64,000 nucleotides of DNA from JAHEJN01 sp963787285 (GTDB lineage: Bacteria > Actinomycetota > Acidimicrobiia > Acidimicrobiales > JAHEJN01), in assembly GCA_963787285.1 (NCBI GenBank), contig CAWBCM010000008.1, positions 124,001-188,000 on the forward strand, written 5' to 3'. The notes below the pieces were generated by a model. That model searched no databases and was not told where the DNA came from. It worked only from the letters and a program-made list of their open reading frames with translations. Below, piece by piece: positions 36,026-44,389 of the stretch. Both the position numbers and the translations under genes were made by a program. How positions within the stretch are numbered: the first letter of the stretch is position 1; every line of letters begins with the position of its first letter.

Positions 36026-37438
36026 GTGAACGCGATCCTCTCCCCCGGCCCCGGCCAGACCGATCGGATGAGCGAGTTCGACGCGCTCATGTGGATCGTC
36101 GAACGCAACCCCATGCTGCGATCGACCATGACCTCGGTGGCCGTGTTCGACGGGGCGCCCGACCGCAAGGTCGTCCGTGAGCGCATCGACCGCATGAGTC
36201 GCATCATCCCCCGGTTGCGCCAGCGCGTCCGGGGCAACCCGTTCTCCATCGCCACCCCGCGTTGGGAGATCGACCCCGACTTCGATCTCGACTACCACCT
36301 GCGCTGGCTCGGCGTCGGTGGTGAGCGGACCCTTCGCGACGTACTCGACCTCACGGCGCCGATCGTGATGCAGGGATTCGATCGTGCGCGGCCGCTGTGG
36401 GAGGTCGACGTGGTCGAGGGGTTGGCCGACGGAACCACCGCCCTCATACTCAAGACCCATCATTCGGTGGTCGACGGTCTGGGCGCCATGCGCATGCAGA
36501 TGGAGCTGTTCGACTTCGAGCCCGGCGCCGTCGACAAGGGTCCGATGCCCGACGCACCCACCGAGGTGGTGCTCGGCCAGGCCGAGCGGTCGGTCGATGC
36601 GCTGGCCCACGAGCTGCGAGCCCAGCGCGAGGTGTTCGCCGCCGGCCGTGACTTCCTGAAGGCGAACCTCCTGCATCCCGTCGACACCACCAAGGCGGTG
36701 GCCGAGGGTGTGGTGTCGGCCGGGCGCCTGCTCAAGCCGATCGATGCACCCCTCAGCCCACTGTTGTCGGATCGGTCCCTCAATCTCCGCCTCGACACGA
36801 TCGAGTTGTCGCTCAGCGAGCTGAAGGCGGCCAGCAAGACGGCGGACGGCAAACTCAACGACGCCTTCCTCGCCGGCCTGTGCCTGGGCCTCGGCCAGTA
36901 CCACGAACGACGTGGTGCCCCCGCCGAGGCGCTGCGGTTCGGCGTACCGGTGAGTCAGCGGCCCAAGGGCGGCGACGACACCACCGAGGGCAATCACTGG
37001 GCGCCCGTGCGATTCGAGCTGGCGATTCTCGACGACCCCGTCGATCAGATGCACGAGATCCAGGCCAAGATGGCCGCCACCACCGCCGAGCCGGCCCTGG
37101 CGTGGCTGGCGTCGATCTCCGGGGCGATTCGCCGGCTCCCGAAGCCCATGTCCACCGCGATCGTGACAGCGTCGATGCGGGGCACCGACGTGCAGGCCTC
37201 GAATGTCCCGGGTTCGCCGCTGCCACTCCACCTCGCCGGCGTCCCCATGGTCGCGCAGTACCCGTTCGGTCCGGTCACCACGTCTGCGCTCAACGTCACG
37301 CTCCTGAGTTATCAGGACCATCTGCACATCGGGGTGGCGATGAACGACGCCGCCATCGACGAGCCGGCGCAGCTGGTCGACGATCTGCGGAACGGGTTTC
37401 TCCAGGTCATCAGCGCGAAATCGCGTCGAACTCCTTGA
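36026..37438 (+). CDS. Wax ester synthase/diacylglycerol O-acyltransferase family protein
   Basis: A 470-residue WS/DGAT enzyme with the acyltransferase motif HHSVVDG (His145/146, Asp150) in KTHHSVVDGLGAMRMQMEL, the family's PLWEVDVVEGL and the C-terminal ASNVPGSPLPLHLAG and NVTLLSYQDHLHIG. It esterifies acyl-CoA to diacylglycerol or long alcohols to form storage lipid, at the membrane face. The GTG start has a leaderless box. It suggests triacylglycerol or wax storage, common in actinobacteria. Confidence 0.91.
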   Translation: MNAILSPGPGQTDRMSEFDALMWIVERNPMLRSTMTSVAVFDGAPDRKVVRERIDRMSRIIPRLRQRVRGNPFSIATPRWEIDPDFDLDYHLRWLGVGGERTLRDVLDLTAPIVMQGFDRARPLWEVDVVEGLADGTTALILKTHHSVVDGLGAMRMQMELFDFEPGAVDKGPMPDAPTEVVLGQAERSVDALAHELRAQREVFAAGRDFLKANLLHPVDTTKAVAEGVVSAGRLLKPIDAPLSPLLSDRSLNLRLDTIELSLSELKAASKTADGKLNDAFLAGLCLGLGQYHERRGAPAEALRFGVPVSQRPKGGDDTTEGNHWAPVRFELAILDDPVDQMHEIQAKMAATTAEPALAWLASISGAIRRLPKPMSTAIVTASMRGTDVQASNVPGSPLPLHLAGVPMVAQYPFGPVTTSALNVTLLSYQDHLHIGVAMNDAAIDEPAQLVDDLRNGFLQVISAKSRRTP

Positions 37439-37469
37439 ATGTCGGGCGGCGGGTGCCGATGGACCCGTC

Positions 37470-38396
37470 ATGGACCTCCCTCTGCGCCGTCGTCTCGTGG
37501 CCGTTTTGGCCGCGCTCGTCGTCATGGGCGCAGGCTGCAGCACCGCCGGTGAGCCCGCCGCTGCTCCCGTCCCCACCGCCGAACCGGTCGTCGAGGCCAC
37601 GCCCGAACCGACGCCCGAACCCTCACCCGAAGACCTGCCCTTCGTCGACCCGGCGGTCGACGCCACCGACTTCGCGATGGTCGTCGATCCCAACGGCGCC
37701 TTCCTCATCGGCGCGATTCCCGATCAGGAGGCGCGGCTGCTGCTCGTGAGTGCCGCCAACACCAGCTTCATCGGCGGCACCATCGTCGATCAGCTCGTCG
37801 TCGCCGACGTCGCCATGAGCGAAGCGGCCCGAACCAACATCTCGGCGTTCGCCGCGCTCATTCCCTCGGTGAGCGCCAATCTCCGCATCGGTTCCCTCAA
37901 GCTCGACGGCGACTCACTGCGGGTCGAGGGCAGCGCCTATGACCGGGCCGCCGCCGTCGCCCTCGACGCCGGCCTGCGCGACAGCGGGCTGCCGAACGGG
38001 TTCTCGGTGTCGATCCCCGAGGCGGGAACCGAGAGCGCCCTGCAGACCGCCATCAACGAGCTCGACCTCCAGTCGATCCAGTTCGCCACCGGCACCGCCG
38101 ATCTCACCCCCGACGCCCAGGCCGTGCTCACCGACGTTGCGACGCTGCTGAACGACAACCCGCGGGTCTCGGTGCAGGTCGAAGGGCACACCGATGGCCG
38201 TGGTGACGCCGAGGACAACCTGCTGCTCAGCCAGGAGCGGGCCCAGTCGGTGGTCGACGCCCTCGGCTCGCTCGGGGTCGACATCGCCCGACTGACCGCA
38301 CGTGGCTTCGGTGAGCAGCGTCCACTGGCCGACAACGAGACCGAAGCGGGCATGGCCACCAACCGGCGGGTCGAGCTCATCGTCCAAGAGGACTGA
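37470..38396 (+). CDS. OmpA-family lipoprotein with BON-like middle region
   Basis: A 308-residue protein with a lipoprotein signal (LVAVLAALVVMGAGC), a Pro/Glu/Thr linker, a middle region of about 110 residues resembling a BON domain, and a C-terminal OmpA peptidoglycan-binding domain with IQFATGTADLTPDA, VEGHTDGRGDAEDNLLLSQERAQSV and TNRRVELIV. The layout resembles mycobacterial ArfA, though ArfA has a membrane helix instead of a lipobox. It should tether the cell membrane to peptidoglycan. Confidence 0.85.
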   Translation: MDLPLRRRLVAVLAALVVMGAGCSTAGEPAAAPVPTAEPVVEATPEPTPEPSPEDLPFVDPAVDATDFAMVVDPNGAFLIGAIPDQEARLLLVSAANTSFIGGTIVDQLVVADVAMSEAARTNISAFAALIPSVSANLRIGSLKLDGDSLRVEGSAYDRAAAVALDAGLRDSGLPNGFSVSIPEAGTESALQTAINELDLQSIQFATGTADLTPDAQAVLTDVATLLNDNPRVSVQVEGHTDGRGDAEDNLLLSQERAQSVVDALGSLGVDIARLTARGFGEQRPLADNETEAGMATNRRVELIVQED

Positions 38397-38422
38397 CCGG
38401 TTGGAGGGCGCCGCGGCGCTCG

Positions 38423-38428
38423 TACCAT
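38423..38428 (+). promoter_or_regulatory. Leaderless -10 box TACCAT for the FAD oxidoreductase gene
   Basis: TACCAT ends 8 nt before ATG 38436. Confidence 0.45.
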
Positions 38429-38435
38429 CGGGACC

Positions 38436-39653
38436 ATGCGTGAGGTCGATGTCGTCGTCGTCGGCGCCGGCCCGGCCGGGACCGCTGCTGCCATCGGCGC
38501 TCGTCGAGCCGGGCTCACGGTTGCCGTCATCGACAAGGCCCGGTTCCCACGGGAGAAAATCTGTGGCGACGGGCTGACCACCACCTGCCTGCGCCTCCTC
38601 GACGAACTGGGGCTCGACCCTCGCACGGTGGCCTCGTGGCATCAGGTCGACGACGTGGCCATCTCGTCACCGTCCCGGCGCCAGATCGTCTTCCCCCTGC
38701 CGCGCGAGATGGGCCAGTTCGCGGTGATCGCCGAGCGCCGGGACCTCGATGCCGCACTGGTCGACCTGGCCCGCTCCACGGGCGCCGAGATCCACGAGGG
38801 CCACGGCATCGCGACCATCGAGCAGGGCACCGAGCGGGTCTCGGTCACCACCGACGGCGGGCTCGAGCTCTCGGGCCGCCACGTCGTGGCGGCCGACGGC
38901 ATGTGGTCGCCCACCCGCAAGTTGCTCGGCCTCGAAACCGGACGCTACCTGGGCGAATGGCACGCCTTCCGACAGTATTTCCGCAACGTGCATGCCCAAC
39001 CCGCCAACCGCCTCCATGTGTGGTTCGAGCCCGACCTGCTCCCCGGCTACGTCTGGTCGTTTCCGCTGCCGGAGGGCCGGGCCAACCTCGGGTTCGGCAT
39101 CCTGCGCGACGGCTCGATTCCCACCCGCGACATGACCCGCATCTGGGGCGACATCGTCGAACGACCCCACATCCGGTCGGTGATCGGCCCTGACGCCGAA
39201 CCCGAGGAACCCCACCGTGGGTGGCCCATTCCGGCCCGTGTCGGTGATCTGCCGCTCACCCTCGGCCGCACGCTGTTCGTCGGCGACGCCGCGGCCGCCA
39301 CCGACCCGATGACCGGCGAAGGCATCGCCCAGGCCCTGTTCACCGGACTGGCCGCTGCCCGCTCCATCGCCCGGTTCTCCTCACCGGAGCAGGTCCGACG
39401 GCTCTACGAACGCCACGTCCACGACGAGCTGGCCATCGACCATCGGCTGGCTCGGGCGCTCGGCGCGACCCTGCGGTCACCGCGCGGCGCTCGCGGAGCC
39501 GTTCGCGTCGCCGGCCTGTCTCCGTGGACTCGTCGCCATTTCGCCCGCTGGCTCTTCGAGGACTACCCGCGGGCGGTGGTGGCCACACCGTCGAGGTGGC
39601 GGCGCGATCTGTTCCGTCGTCCGGGCGCCTACGCGTCGGCGGGCAAGTCGTAG
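38436..39653 (+). CDS. Geranylgeranyl reductase family FAD-dependent oxidoreductase
   Basis: A 405-residue flavoprotein with an N-terminal FAD motif VVVVGAGPAGTAAAIGARRAG, the family motif KARFPREKICGDGL (with the conserved Cys-Gly-Asp), and the second FAD motif LFVGDAAAATDPMTGEGI. Relatives saturate prenyl chains of menaquinone, lipids or chlorophyll; in actinobacteria MenJ reduces a double bond of menaquinone. The exact substrate is not certain. It probably works at the membrane surface with an electron donor such as ferredoxin or NADPH. Confidence 0.88.
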   Translation: MREVDVVVVGAGPAGTAAAIGARRAGLTVAVIDKARFPREKICGDGLTTTCLRLLDELGLDPRTVASWHQVDDVAISSPSRRQIVFPLPREMGQFAVIAERRDLDAALVDLARSTGAEIHEGHGIATIEQGTERVSVTTDGGLELSGRHVVAADGMWSPTRKLLGLETGRYLGEWHAFRQYFRNVHAQPANRLHVWFEPDLLPGYVWSFPLPEGRANLGFGILRDGSIPTRDMTRIWGDIVERPHIRSVIGPDAEPEEPHRGWPIPARVGDLPLTLGRTLFVGDAAAATDPMTGEGIAQALFTGLAAARSIARFSSPEQVRRLYERHVHDELAIDHRLARALGATLRSPRGARGAVRVAGLSPWTRRHFARWLFEDYPRAVVATPSRWRRDLFRRPGAYASAGKS

Positions 39654-39666
39654 CGGCCCCGGCCAC

Positions 39667-39672
39667 TACGCT
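39667..39672 (+). promoter_or_regulatory. Leaderless -10 box TACGCT for the PAP2 gene
   Basis: TACGCT ends 9 nt before ATG 39681. Confidence 0.4.
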
Positions 39673-39680
39673 GCGCCCTC

Positions 39681-40214
39681 ATGCTCGATCGCATCCTGTC
39701 GCTCGTCGACGCCGTCGACGAGCGCATCGACTCGGCCTGGAACGGGCTGCGCGGCCGGCCGGCGGTCGACCGGGTCTTCTACACCGCCTCCGAGCTGGCC
39801 GACTTCAGTCTGCTCTGGCATCTGATCGGCGCCGGGCGCTCGCTGGAACCACCCGCGGATCCCCGTATCGCCATCCGGCTGTCGATGGCCCTCGGCATCG
39901 AGTCGGCGCTCGTGAACGGAGCCGTCAAGTCGCTGTTCGGGCGCAGTCGACCGGTCGCCGTGGTCCAGCGTCCACTTCACCTTCGGGTGCCGCGCACCAG
40001 CAGCTTCCCGTCGGGCCACGCGAGCTCAGCGTTCATGGCCGCCACCCTCTTGGCCGAACGCGACCCACACCTGAGGGCCGTGTACTTCGGACTGGCTGCG
40101 CTGGTGGCCACGAGCCGCGTCCACGTCCGCATCCATCATGCATCCGACGTGGCCGCCGGCACGGCGCTGGGGCTGGCCTTGGGTCAGATCGTCAAGCGGG
40201 CGTGGCCGATCTGA
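39681..40214 (+). CDS. PAP2 family phosphatase
   Basis: A 177-residue PAP2 protein with the three-part acid phosphatase signature: KSLFGRSRP, FPSGHAS and SRVHVRIHHASDV (catalytic histidines). Hydrophobic segments suggest a membrane-bound lipid phosphatase acting on phosphatidate or a prenyl diphosphate. Downstream of the prenyl-reductase-like gene but with its own promoter. Confidence 0.87.
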   Translation: MLDRILSLVDAVDERIDSAWNGLRGRPAVDRVFYTASELADFSLLWHLIGAGRSLEPPADPRIAIRLSMALGIESALVNGAVKSLFGRSRPVAVVQRPLHLRVPRTSSFPSGHASSAFMAATLLAERDPHLRAVYFGLAALVATSRVHVRIHHASDVAAGTALGLALGQIVKRAWPI

Positions 40215-40226
40215 TGTGTGAGTGCG

Positions 40227-40403
40227 TCAGAGCACGGGTGTGTCGGTGACCTCGTGGGCGAGAAGGAGCAGCCGCAAGTCGAGCAGGAGGTCGGCGACCT
40301 CGTTGGACGGGATGATCTGACGCTGCTGGATGTCGCGAAGGCCGCGATCGATGATGCCGATCGCGTCGGCCAGTGGCGAGAGTTCGGTATCGGCAGGTGT
40401 CAT
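40227..40403 (-). CDS. Small Leu-rich helical protein, 58 residues
   Basis: MTPADTELSPLADAIGIID begins a 58-residue protein ending EVTDTPVL, with a leucine-heavy helix (the segment VADLLLDLRLLLLAHE). The start has an excellent AGGAGGGG directly before ATG 40403, which is the main reason to accept it. It fills most of the gap between the PAP2 and glycosylase genes. No family recognised. Confidence 0.6.
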   Translation of the reverse strand: MTPADTELSPLADAIGIIDRGLRDIQQRQIIPSNEVADLLLDLRLLLLAHEVTDTPVL

Positions 40404-40477
40404 CCCCTCCTGTCTACCACGCTCACCCCCTCAGTCCGCTGCACACGGGTACGTGCGATCACGGTTCTCGGCCGGCG

Positions 40478-41209
40478 ATGATTCCTGCGACTCATCACGA
40501 TCTCGGCGATCTCGAAGCGCGACGAGTGCCGGTGGCGTTGGCGAGGATCCACGGCCGCAGTGCCGTCGGTACGCGGTTCGAGCTCCGAATCGCCGCGGCC
40601 GCTCGGCGGGCGAACGACATCGTGCGGGGCGCCGGCTTCTCGGTCGATCGGATCTCCGTGGAGGACGACGACGAGGCGGGAGCGGCGTCGTGTGTGGTCG
40701 CGGCAACCCGCCGGTGGGAGCTGCCCGATCATGTGGGCCCCGACATGCGCGTGCTGCTCGTGGGGCTCAACCCGAGTCCGGCGGCCAGCGACGCCGGCGT
40801 GGGCTTCGCCCGCCCCGGCAACCGGTTCTGGCCCGCCCTGCTGGCGAGCGGGCTGGCCACCGTCGACCGGGATCCGCAGCGGTTGCTCGCCGATCACCGC
40901 ATCGGCATGACCGACCTGGTCCCGCGCACCACCGCCCGGGCGGCCGAGCTCACCGGCCACGAGTTCGAGGCCGGGGTCGATCGCCTCGAGCGGCTGGTCG
41001 ACTGGCTCGTGCCAGGTGTGGTGTGTTTCGTCGGGCTCCAGGGCTGGCGCACCGCCATCGACAAGCGGGCAACCGCCGGGGCCCAGACCCGCACGATCGG
41101 CGGCCGGCCCACCTACCTGATGCCCAATCCGAGCGGGTTGAACGCCAACCACCGGCTTCCCGACTTCGTCGAGCACTTCGCAAGGGTGGCCGAGCTGGCG
41201 GCGACCTGA
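40478..41209 (+). CDS. mug: Mismatch-specific uracil/thymine DNA glycosylase (MUG/UDG superfamily)
   Basis: A 243-residue protein whose residues 85-243 form a MUG-like glycosylase: RVLLVGLNPSPAASDAGVGF (motif 1), FARPGNRFWPALL, IGMTDLVPRTT and the motif 2 equivalent LMPNPSGLNANH. It removes uracil or thymine from G mismatches. The first 80 residues (ALARIHGRSAVGTRFELRIA and following) are an extra domain not found in E. coli Mug. ATG 40478 is chosen; GTG codons shortly after are alternatives. Confidence 0.85.
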   Translation: MIPATHHDLGDLEARRVPVALARIHGRSAVGTRFELRIAAAARRANDIVRGAGFSVDRISVEDDDEAGAASCVVAATRRWELPDHVGPDMRVLLVGLNPSPAASDAGVGFARPGNRFWPALLASGLATVDRDPQRLLADHRIGMTDLVPRTTARAAELTGHEFEAGVDRLERLVDWLVPGVVCFVGLQGWRTAIDKRATAGAQTRTIGGRPTYLMPNPSGLNANHRLPDFVEHFARVAELAAT

Positions 41210-41281
41210 GCCTCGGCGCGACTCGGGCTCCGGTCGGCGGGTCGATACGTTGGGTCTCGGACCGAGCCCCTGGGAGTAGCC

Positions 41282-41908
41282 GTGGAACGAACCATCGCCG
41301 TCATCGGAGCAGGCCCGGTGGGGCGGGCGCTGGCCGGTGGCCTCCATCGGGTGGGCCATCAGGTGATCGTCGGCGTCCGGAATCCCGACGACGCCAAGCA
41401 CGACGATCTCCGCTCGATGGTGCGGGTCGCGTCGGTCGACGATGCGACCGCCCCGGCCCGTCTGGTCGTCCTCGCCGTGCCGGCCGACGCGCTCGCCTCG
41501 ATCGTCTCCGGACTACGACTCGAGGCCGGAACCACGGTGGTCGACGCCACGAACGCCGTGTTCAGCCCCGTTCCCGCCGGGTTCGAGACCCTCGGTCACT
41601 TCGTGGCCTCGATGCTGGAGCCCGACATCGGTTTCGTGAAGGCCTTCAACACGATCGGCGCCGAGCACCTCGGTCATGGCGAGATCGACGGGCGACGGTT
41701 GTTCCTGCCCATCGCCGGCGACGACATCGGCCGGGCAATCGTGGCCGACGTGGCCGACAGTCTCGGCTTCGCCCCCGTCGAGCTCGGCGGCCGCGAGGCG
41801 ATCGCGCTGGTCGAGAACCATGCCCGGCTGTGGATCCACCTCGCGATCAACCGGGGCTGGGGTCGGGCCTTCGGCTTCACCACGGTGGGCGACCAGCCCG
41901 GGCGGTGA
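41282..41908 (+). CDS. NADPH-dependent F420 reductase-like / NAD(P)-binding oxidoreductase
   Basis: A 208-residue Rossmann protein starting ERTIAVIGAGPVGRALAGGL, with VRNPDDAK, LVVLAVPADAL and GFVKAFNTIGAEHL, the layout of F420H2:NADP oxidoreductase (NpdG) and related small dehydrogenases. F420 use is common in actinobacteria, but coenzyme choice cannot be settled from sequence. GGGAG precedes GTG 41282. It is convergent with the nuclease-lamin tail gene with almost no gap. Confidence 0.8.
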   Translation: MERTIAVIGAGPVGRALAGGLHRVGHQVIVGVRNPDDAKHDDLRSMVRVASVDDATAPARLVVLAVPADALASIVSGLRLEAGTTVVDATNAVFSPVPAGFETLGHFVASMLEPDIGFVKAFNTIGAEHLGHGEIDGRRLFLPIAGDDIGRAIVADVADSLGFAPVELGGREAIALVENHARLWIHLAINRGWGRAFGFTTVGDQPGR

Positions 41909-41909
41909 G

Positions 41910-42782
41910 TCAGTAGGGAAACGAGGCGACCGTCGATCCGGACGCGTCGAGCACGAATGCCGTGTCGCCGTCGTTGTTCCACACGGATTCGTCCTGCTTG
42001 CCCCAGTACCGTTCGGCGCCGGTATCGGTTCCGGTGCCCGAGAACAGGCGGAGCGACGCCCCGGCGGCGAGGGTGGAACCATCGGGAAAGCGGTATCGGT
42101 GCCGCGTCGACTCGTCGCGGACGACCCATCCGGTGAGGTCGACGGCGGTCGAGGAGTTGTTCCGCAGTTCGATCCACTCGCCGTTGGGGTTCTCGTTGTC
42201 GGGGCCCGGTGCGTCGGCCTCGACGGCAAGGATCTCGACGGCGACCTCGGTCGACCCGCCGCACGCCCCGGGGGCCCATATACCCGCCGGAATCGCCCTC
42301 GCTTCGGCTTCGGCCGCCTCGAATCGGTCGGCATCGGGATGTCCGGACTGGTCACGAGCCACCGCGAGGCCCTCTCGCACCAACTCGAGGTTCACGTAGG
42401 TGTCGGCGGTGCGCACGACGACGAGGAGCCGTCCGAAGTCATCCCGCCCGTCGGTCTCCACGAAGAGGTCGGCATCGGTGACGAGGTCGGCCAGTCGATC
42501 TCGGGCCCGGTCGGCGAGGCACTCGTCGGGCTCGGGCGCGTTCATGCCGATCAGACGAGCCTCCTCGACCTCGCCGTCGATGCGGAGCTCGAGGCTGTCG
42601 CCGTCGATCACCCGTTCGACACGAGCTGCCACTCCGGGAACACCCGCGGCGCCTGCGTTGTTGTCTGGACTGTCGACCGCCGGCGCCTCGTTGGTGCTGG
42701 TCCCCGGGATCGGGGCGGTCGGCCCCGTGCTCGCACAACCGGCGAGCATCACCACGAGGAGAGGAAGACAGGGGCGTATCAC
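41910..42782 (-). CDS. Thermonuclease-like lipoprotein with lamin tail domain
   Basis: A 290-residue secreted protein. A lipoprotein signal (PCLPLLVVMLAGC) precedes a staphylococcal nuclease (SNase) domain at about 50-165: VERVIDGDSLELRIDGE, ARLIGMNAPEPDEC, DFGRLLVVV and VREGLAVA. The C-terminal 110 residues are a lamin tail domain (NGEWIELRNNSSTAVDLTGW, GTDTGAERYWG). The combination occurs in extracellular nucleases. The start is GTG 42782. Confidence 0.85.
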   Translation of the reverse strand: MIRPCLPLLVVMLAGCASTGPTAPIPGTSTNEAPAVDSPDNNAGAAGVPGVAARVERVIDGDSLELRIDGEVEEARLIGMNAPEPDECLADRARDRLADLVTDADLFVETDGRDDFGRLLVVVRTADTYVNLELVREGLAVARDQSGHPDADRFEAAEAEARAIPAGIWAPGACGGSTEVAVEILAVEADAPGPDNENPNGEWIELRNNSSTAVDLTGWVVRDESTRHRYRFPDGSTLAAGASLRLFSGTGTDTGAERYWGKQDESVWNNDGDTAFVLDASGSTVASFPY

Positions 42783-42835
42783 AGAGCTAGGGTCGGCATC
42801 GAGTTGCTTCCCCTGAGACTGTCACACCCCATCGG

Positions 42836-42841
42836 TAGGTT
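42836..42841 (+). promoter_or_regulatory. Leaderless -10 box TAGGTT for the 49-residue ORF
   Basis: TAGGTT ends 8 nt before ATG 42849. Confidence 0.5.
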
Positions 42842-42848
42842 CGGGACC

Positions 42849-42998
42849 ATGAAGGAACAACTCACACTCATCGACACGGAGCGCACCTGGCGCATCGACG
42901 AGAAGACGAAGCTCATCGGCTTCCGGGGCATCGAGCAGGCCCGTGAGGCGTTGGCCTCGGCCCGTCGACCCGCCACCGGGCTCGACCGCGCCGCCTGA
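42849..42998 (+). CDS. Small conserved-looking actinobacterial protein, 49 residues
   Basis: The 49-residue ORF starts MKEQLTLIDTERTWRIDEKT and ends ARRPATGLDRAA. The core WRIDEKTKLIGFRGIEQARE is amphipathic and resembles small actinobacterial proteins with a WRLDxxTRxxGxxG pattern, from memory of the pattern only. A leaderless -10 box directly upstream supports expression. It is followed six bases later by a nuclease lipoprotein gene, so the two are probably cotranscribed. Function unknown. Confidence 0.65.
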   Translation: MKEQLTLIDTERTWRIDEKTKLIGFRGIEQAREALASARRPATGLDRAA

Positions 42999-43003
42999 GC
43001 GTC

Positions 43004-43495
43004 GTGCCGGCCCGCTGGCTCCTGGGTCCGGCCTGTGTTCTCGTTGTCGCCGCCTGCGCTGCGTCGCCGGCTCCCTCGGCGAGTCGTCCCGGCGAGGCCA
43101 CCGTGCTGCGGGTGATCGACGGCGACACCGTCGAGGTGCTCGTCGGCGACCGACGTGAACCGGTCCGACTCATCGGCCTCGACACGCCCGAGGTGGCCCA
43201 TCCTCCCGAACCCGCCGACTGCTTCGGGCCCGAGGCATCGGCGTTCGTGCAGGCACTCCTGCCCCCCGGTACCCAGGTTCTGCTGTCGCGAGACCAGGAG
43301 GCCCGCGACCCCTACGATCGCCTCCTCGCCTACCTGGTTCGCGCCGACGACCAGCTCGATGTCAACCACGCCCTGCTCGAGCACGGCTACGCCGAAGTGC
43401 TGTCGATCGCGCCGAACACCGCCCACGCCGTCGCCTTCGCCCGGGCCGAAGCCGACGCCCGTGCCGCGGGTCGCGGCCTCTGGCAAGCCTGTTGA
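43004..43495 (+). CDS. Thermonuclease (SNase)-family lipoprotein
   Basis: A 163-residue protein with a lipoprotein signal ending VVAAC and one SNase domain: VLRVIDGDTVEVLVGD, VRLIGLDTPEVAHPP, DPYDRLLAYLVR and AEADARAAGRGLW. The catalytic Arg/Asp/Glu positions of the SNase fold appear kept. It likely degrades extracellular nucleic acid. Its GTG start lies six bases after the 49-residue ORF. A second nuclease-like lipoprotein sits on the other side of that ORF in the opposite direction. Confidence 0.87.
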   Translation: MPARWLLGPACVLVVAACAASPAPSASRPGEATVLRVIDGDTVEVLVGDRREPVRLIGLDTPEVAHPPEPADCFGPEASAFVQALLPPGTQVLLSRDQEARDPYDRLLAYLVRADDQLDVNHALLEHGYAEVLSIAPNTAHAVAFARAEADARAAGRGLWQAC

Positions 43496-43542
43496 CCCGG
43501 TAGCCGGCGCCGTTCGGCCACCGGCCGGTCGGGGCGGCCCGG

Positions 43543-43548
43543 TAGCGT
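43543..43548 (+). promoter_or_regulatory. Leaderless -10 box TAGCGT for the YdjC-like gene
   Basis: TAGCGT ends 8 nt before GTG 43556. Confidence 0.5.
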
Positions 43549-43555
43549 TGCCGAC

Positions 43556-44389
43556 GTGACCGAACTGGCCCGCCGCCTGGGCTACGACGACGATGCGCGA
43601 CTGGTGATCATCACCTGCGACAACCTCGGCCGCACCCACGCGGGCAATGTCGGCGCCTACGAGTCGATCCGCCGCGGTCTCGCCACCGGCGCGACGTTGA
43701 TGGTCCCCTGCCCCTGGGCACGTGAGTCGGCCGCACAGTATCGGGGCGAAGACGTCGGTGTTCATCTCACCCTGAACGCCGAGCTCGACCTCATGCGATG
43801 GGGGCCCATCACCCAGGCCCCGTCGTTGCTCGACGGCGACGGCGGCTTTCCCCGCACCCTCGACGACCTGTGGGACCACGCCGACACCGAAGAGGTGCGT
43901 CGCGAGTGTCGAGCCCAGATCGAGCGGGCGGTGCTGTGGGGATTCGACGTCACCCATCTCGACTCCCACGGGGGAGCGATGATCCAGCGGCCGGAGTTCT
44001 TCGACGTGTACGTCGACCTGGCCTCCGAGTCGAACCTGCCGATCCGCCTCGACAGCACCGAGTCCCAGGCGAAGGCCGGGTTCCCGTTCCGCGATCTTGC
44101 TCGCGAGGAGGGAGTCGTGAGCCCCGACCACGTTGTCGGCACCGGCACCGGCGACCCGGCGCAGGTACTTCGCCGGGCGATCGACGACCTTGCCCCGGGG
44201 GTCACCGAGATCTGCGTGCAACCCGCAGTCGAGACCCCCGAGCTGCGAGCCATCGATCCCGATTGGGAGCGTCGGGTGGCCGAGTACGACCTGTTGGCCG
44301 CAGGCAGCGAATTGTCGGCGGTGGTCGCCGGCAGTGGCGCGAAGCTCATCGACTATCGCGCCCTGCGGGCGGTTCAGCGGTCGGGCTGA
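43556..44389 (+). CDS. ChbG/HpnK (YdjC) family deacetylase
   Basis: A 277-residue protein with VIITCDNLGRTH (metal Asp), DVGVHLTLNAE (His) and THLDSHGG (His), the metal site of YdjC-type carbohydrate deacetylases such as ChbG (chitooligosaccharide) and HpnK (hopanoid). The first acid motif is DN instead of DD. The substrate is unknown. The 3' end overlaps the convergent SCP2-like gene by 16 bases. Confidence 0.83.
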   Translation: MTELARRLGYDDDARLVIITCDNLGRTHAGNVGAYESIRRGLATGATLMVPCPWARESAAQYRGEDVGVHLTLNAELDLMRWGPITQAPSLLDGDGGFPRTLDDLWDHADTEEVRRECRAQIERAVLWGFDVTHLDSHGGAMIQRPEFFDVYVDLASESNLPIRLDSTESQAKAGFPFRDLAREEGVVSPDHVVGTGTGDPAQVLRRAIDDLAPGVTEICVQPAVETPELRAIDPDWERRVAEYDLLAAGSELSAVVAGSGAKLIDYRALRAVQRSG

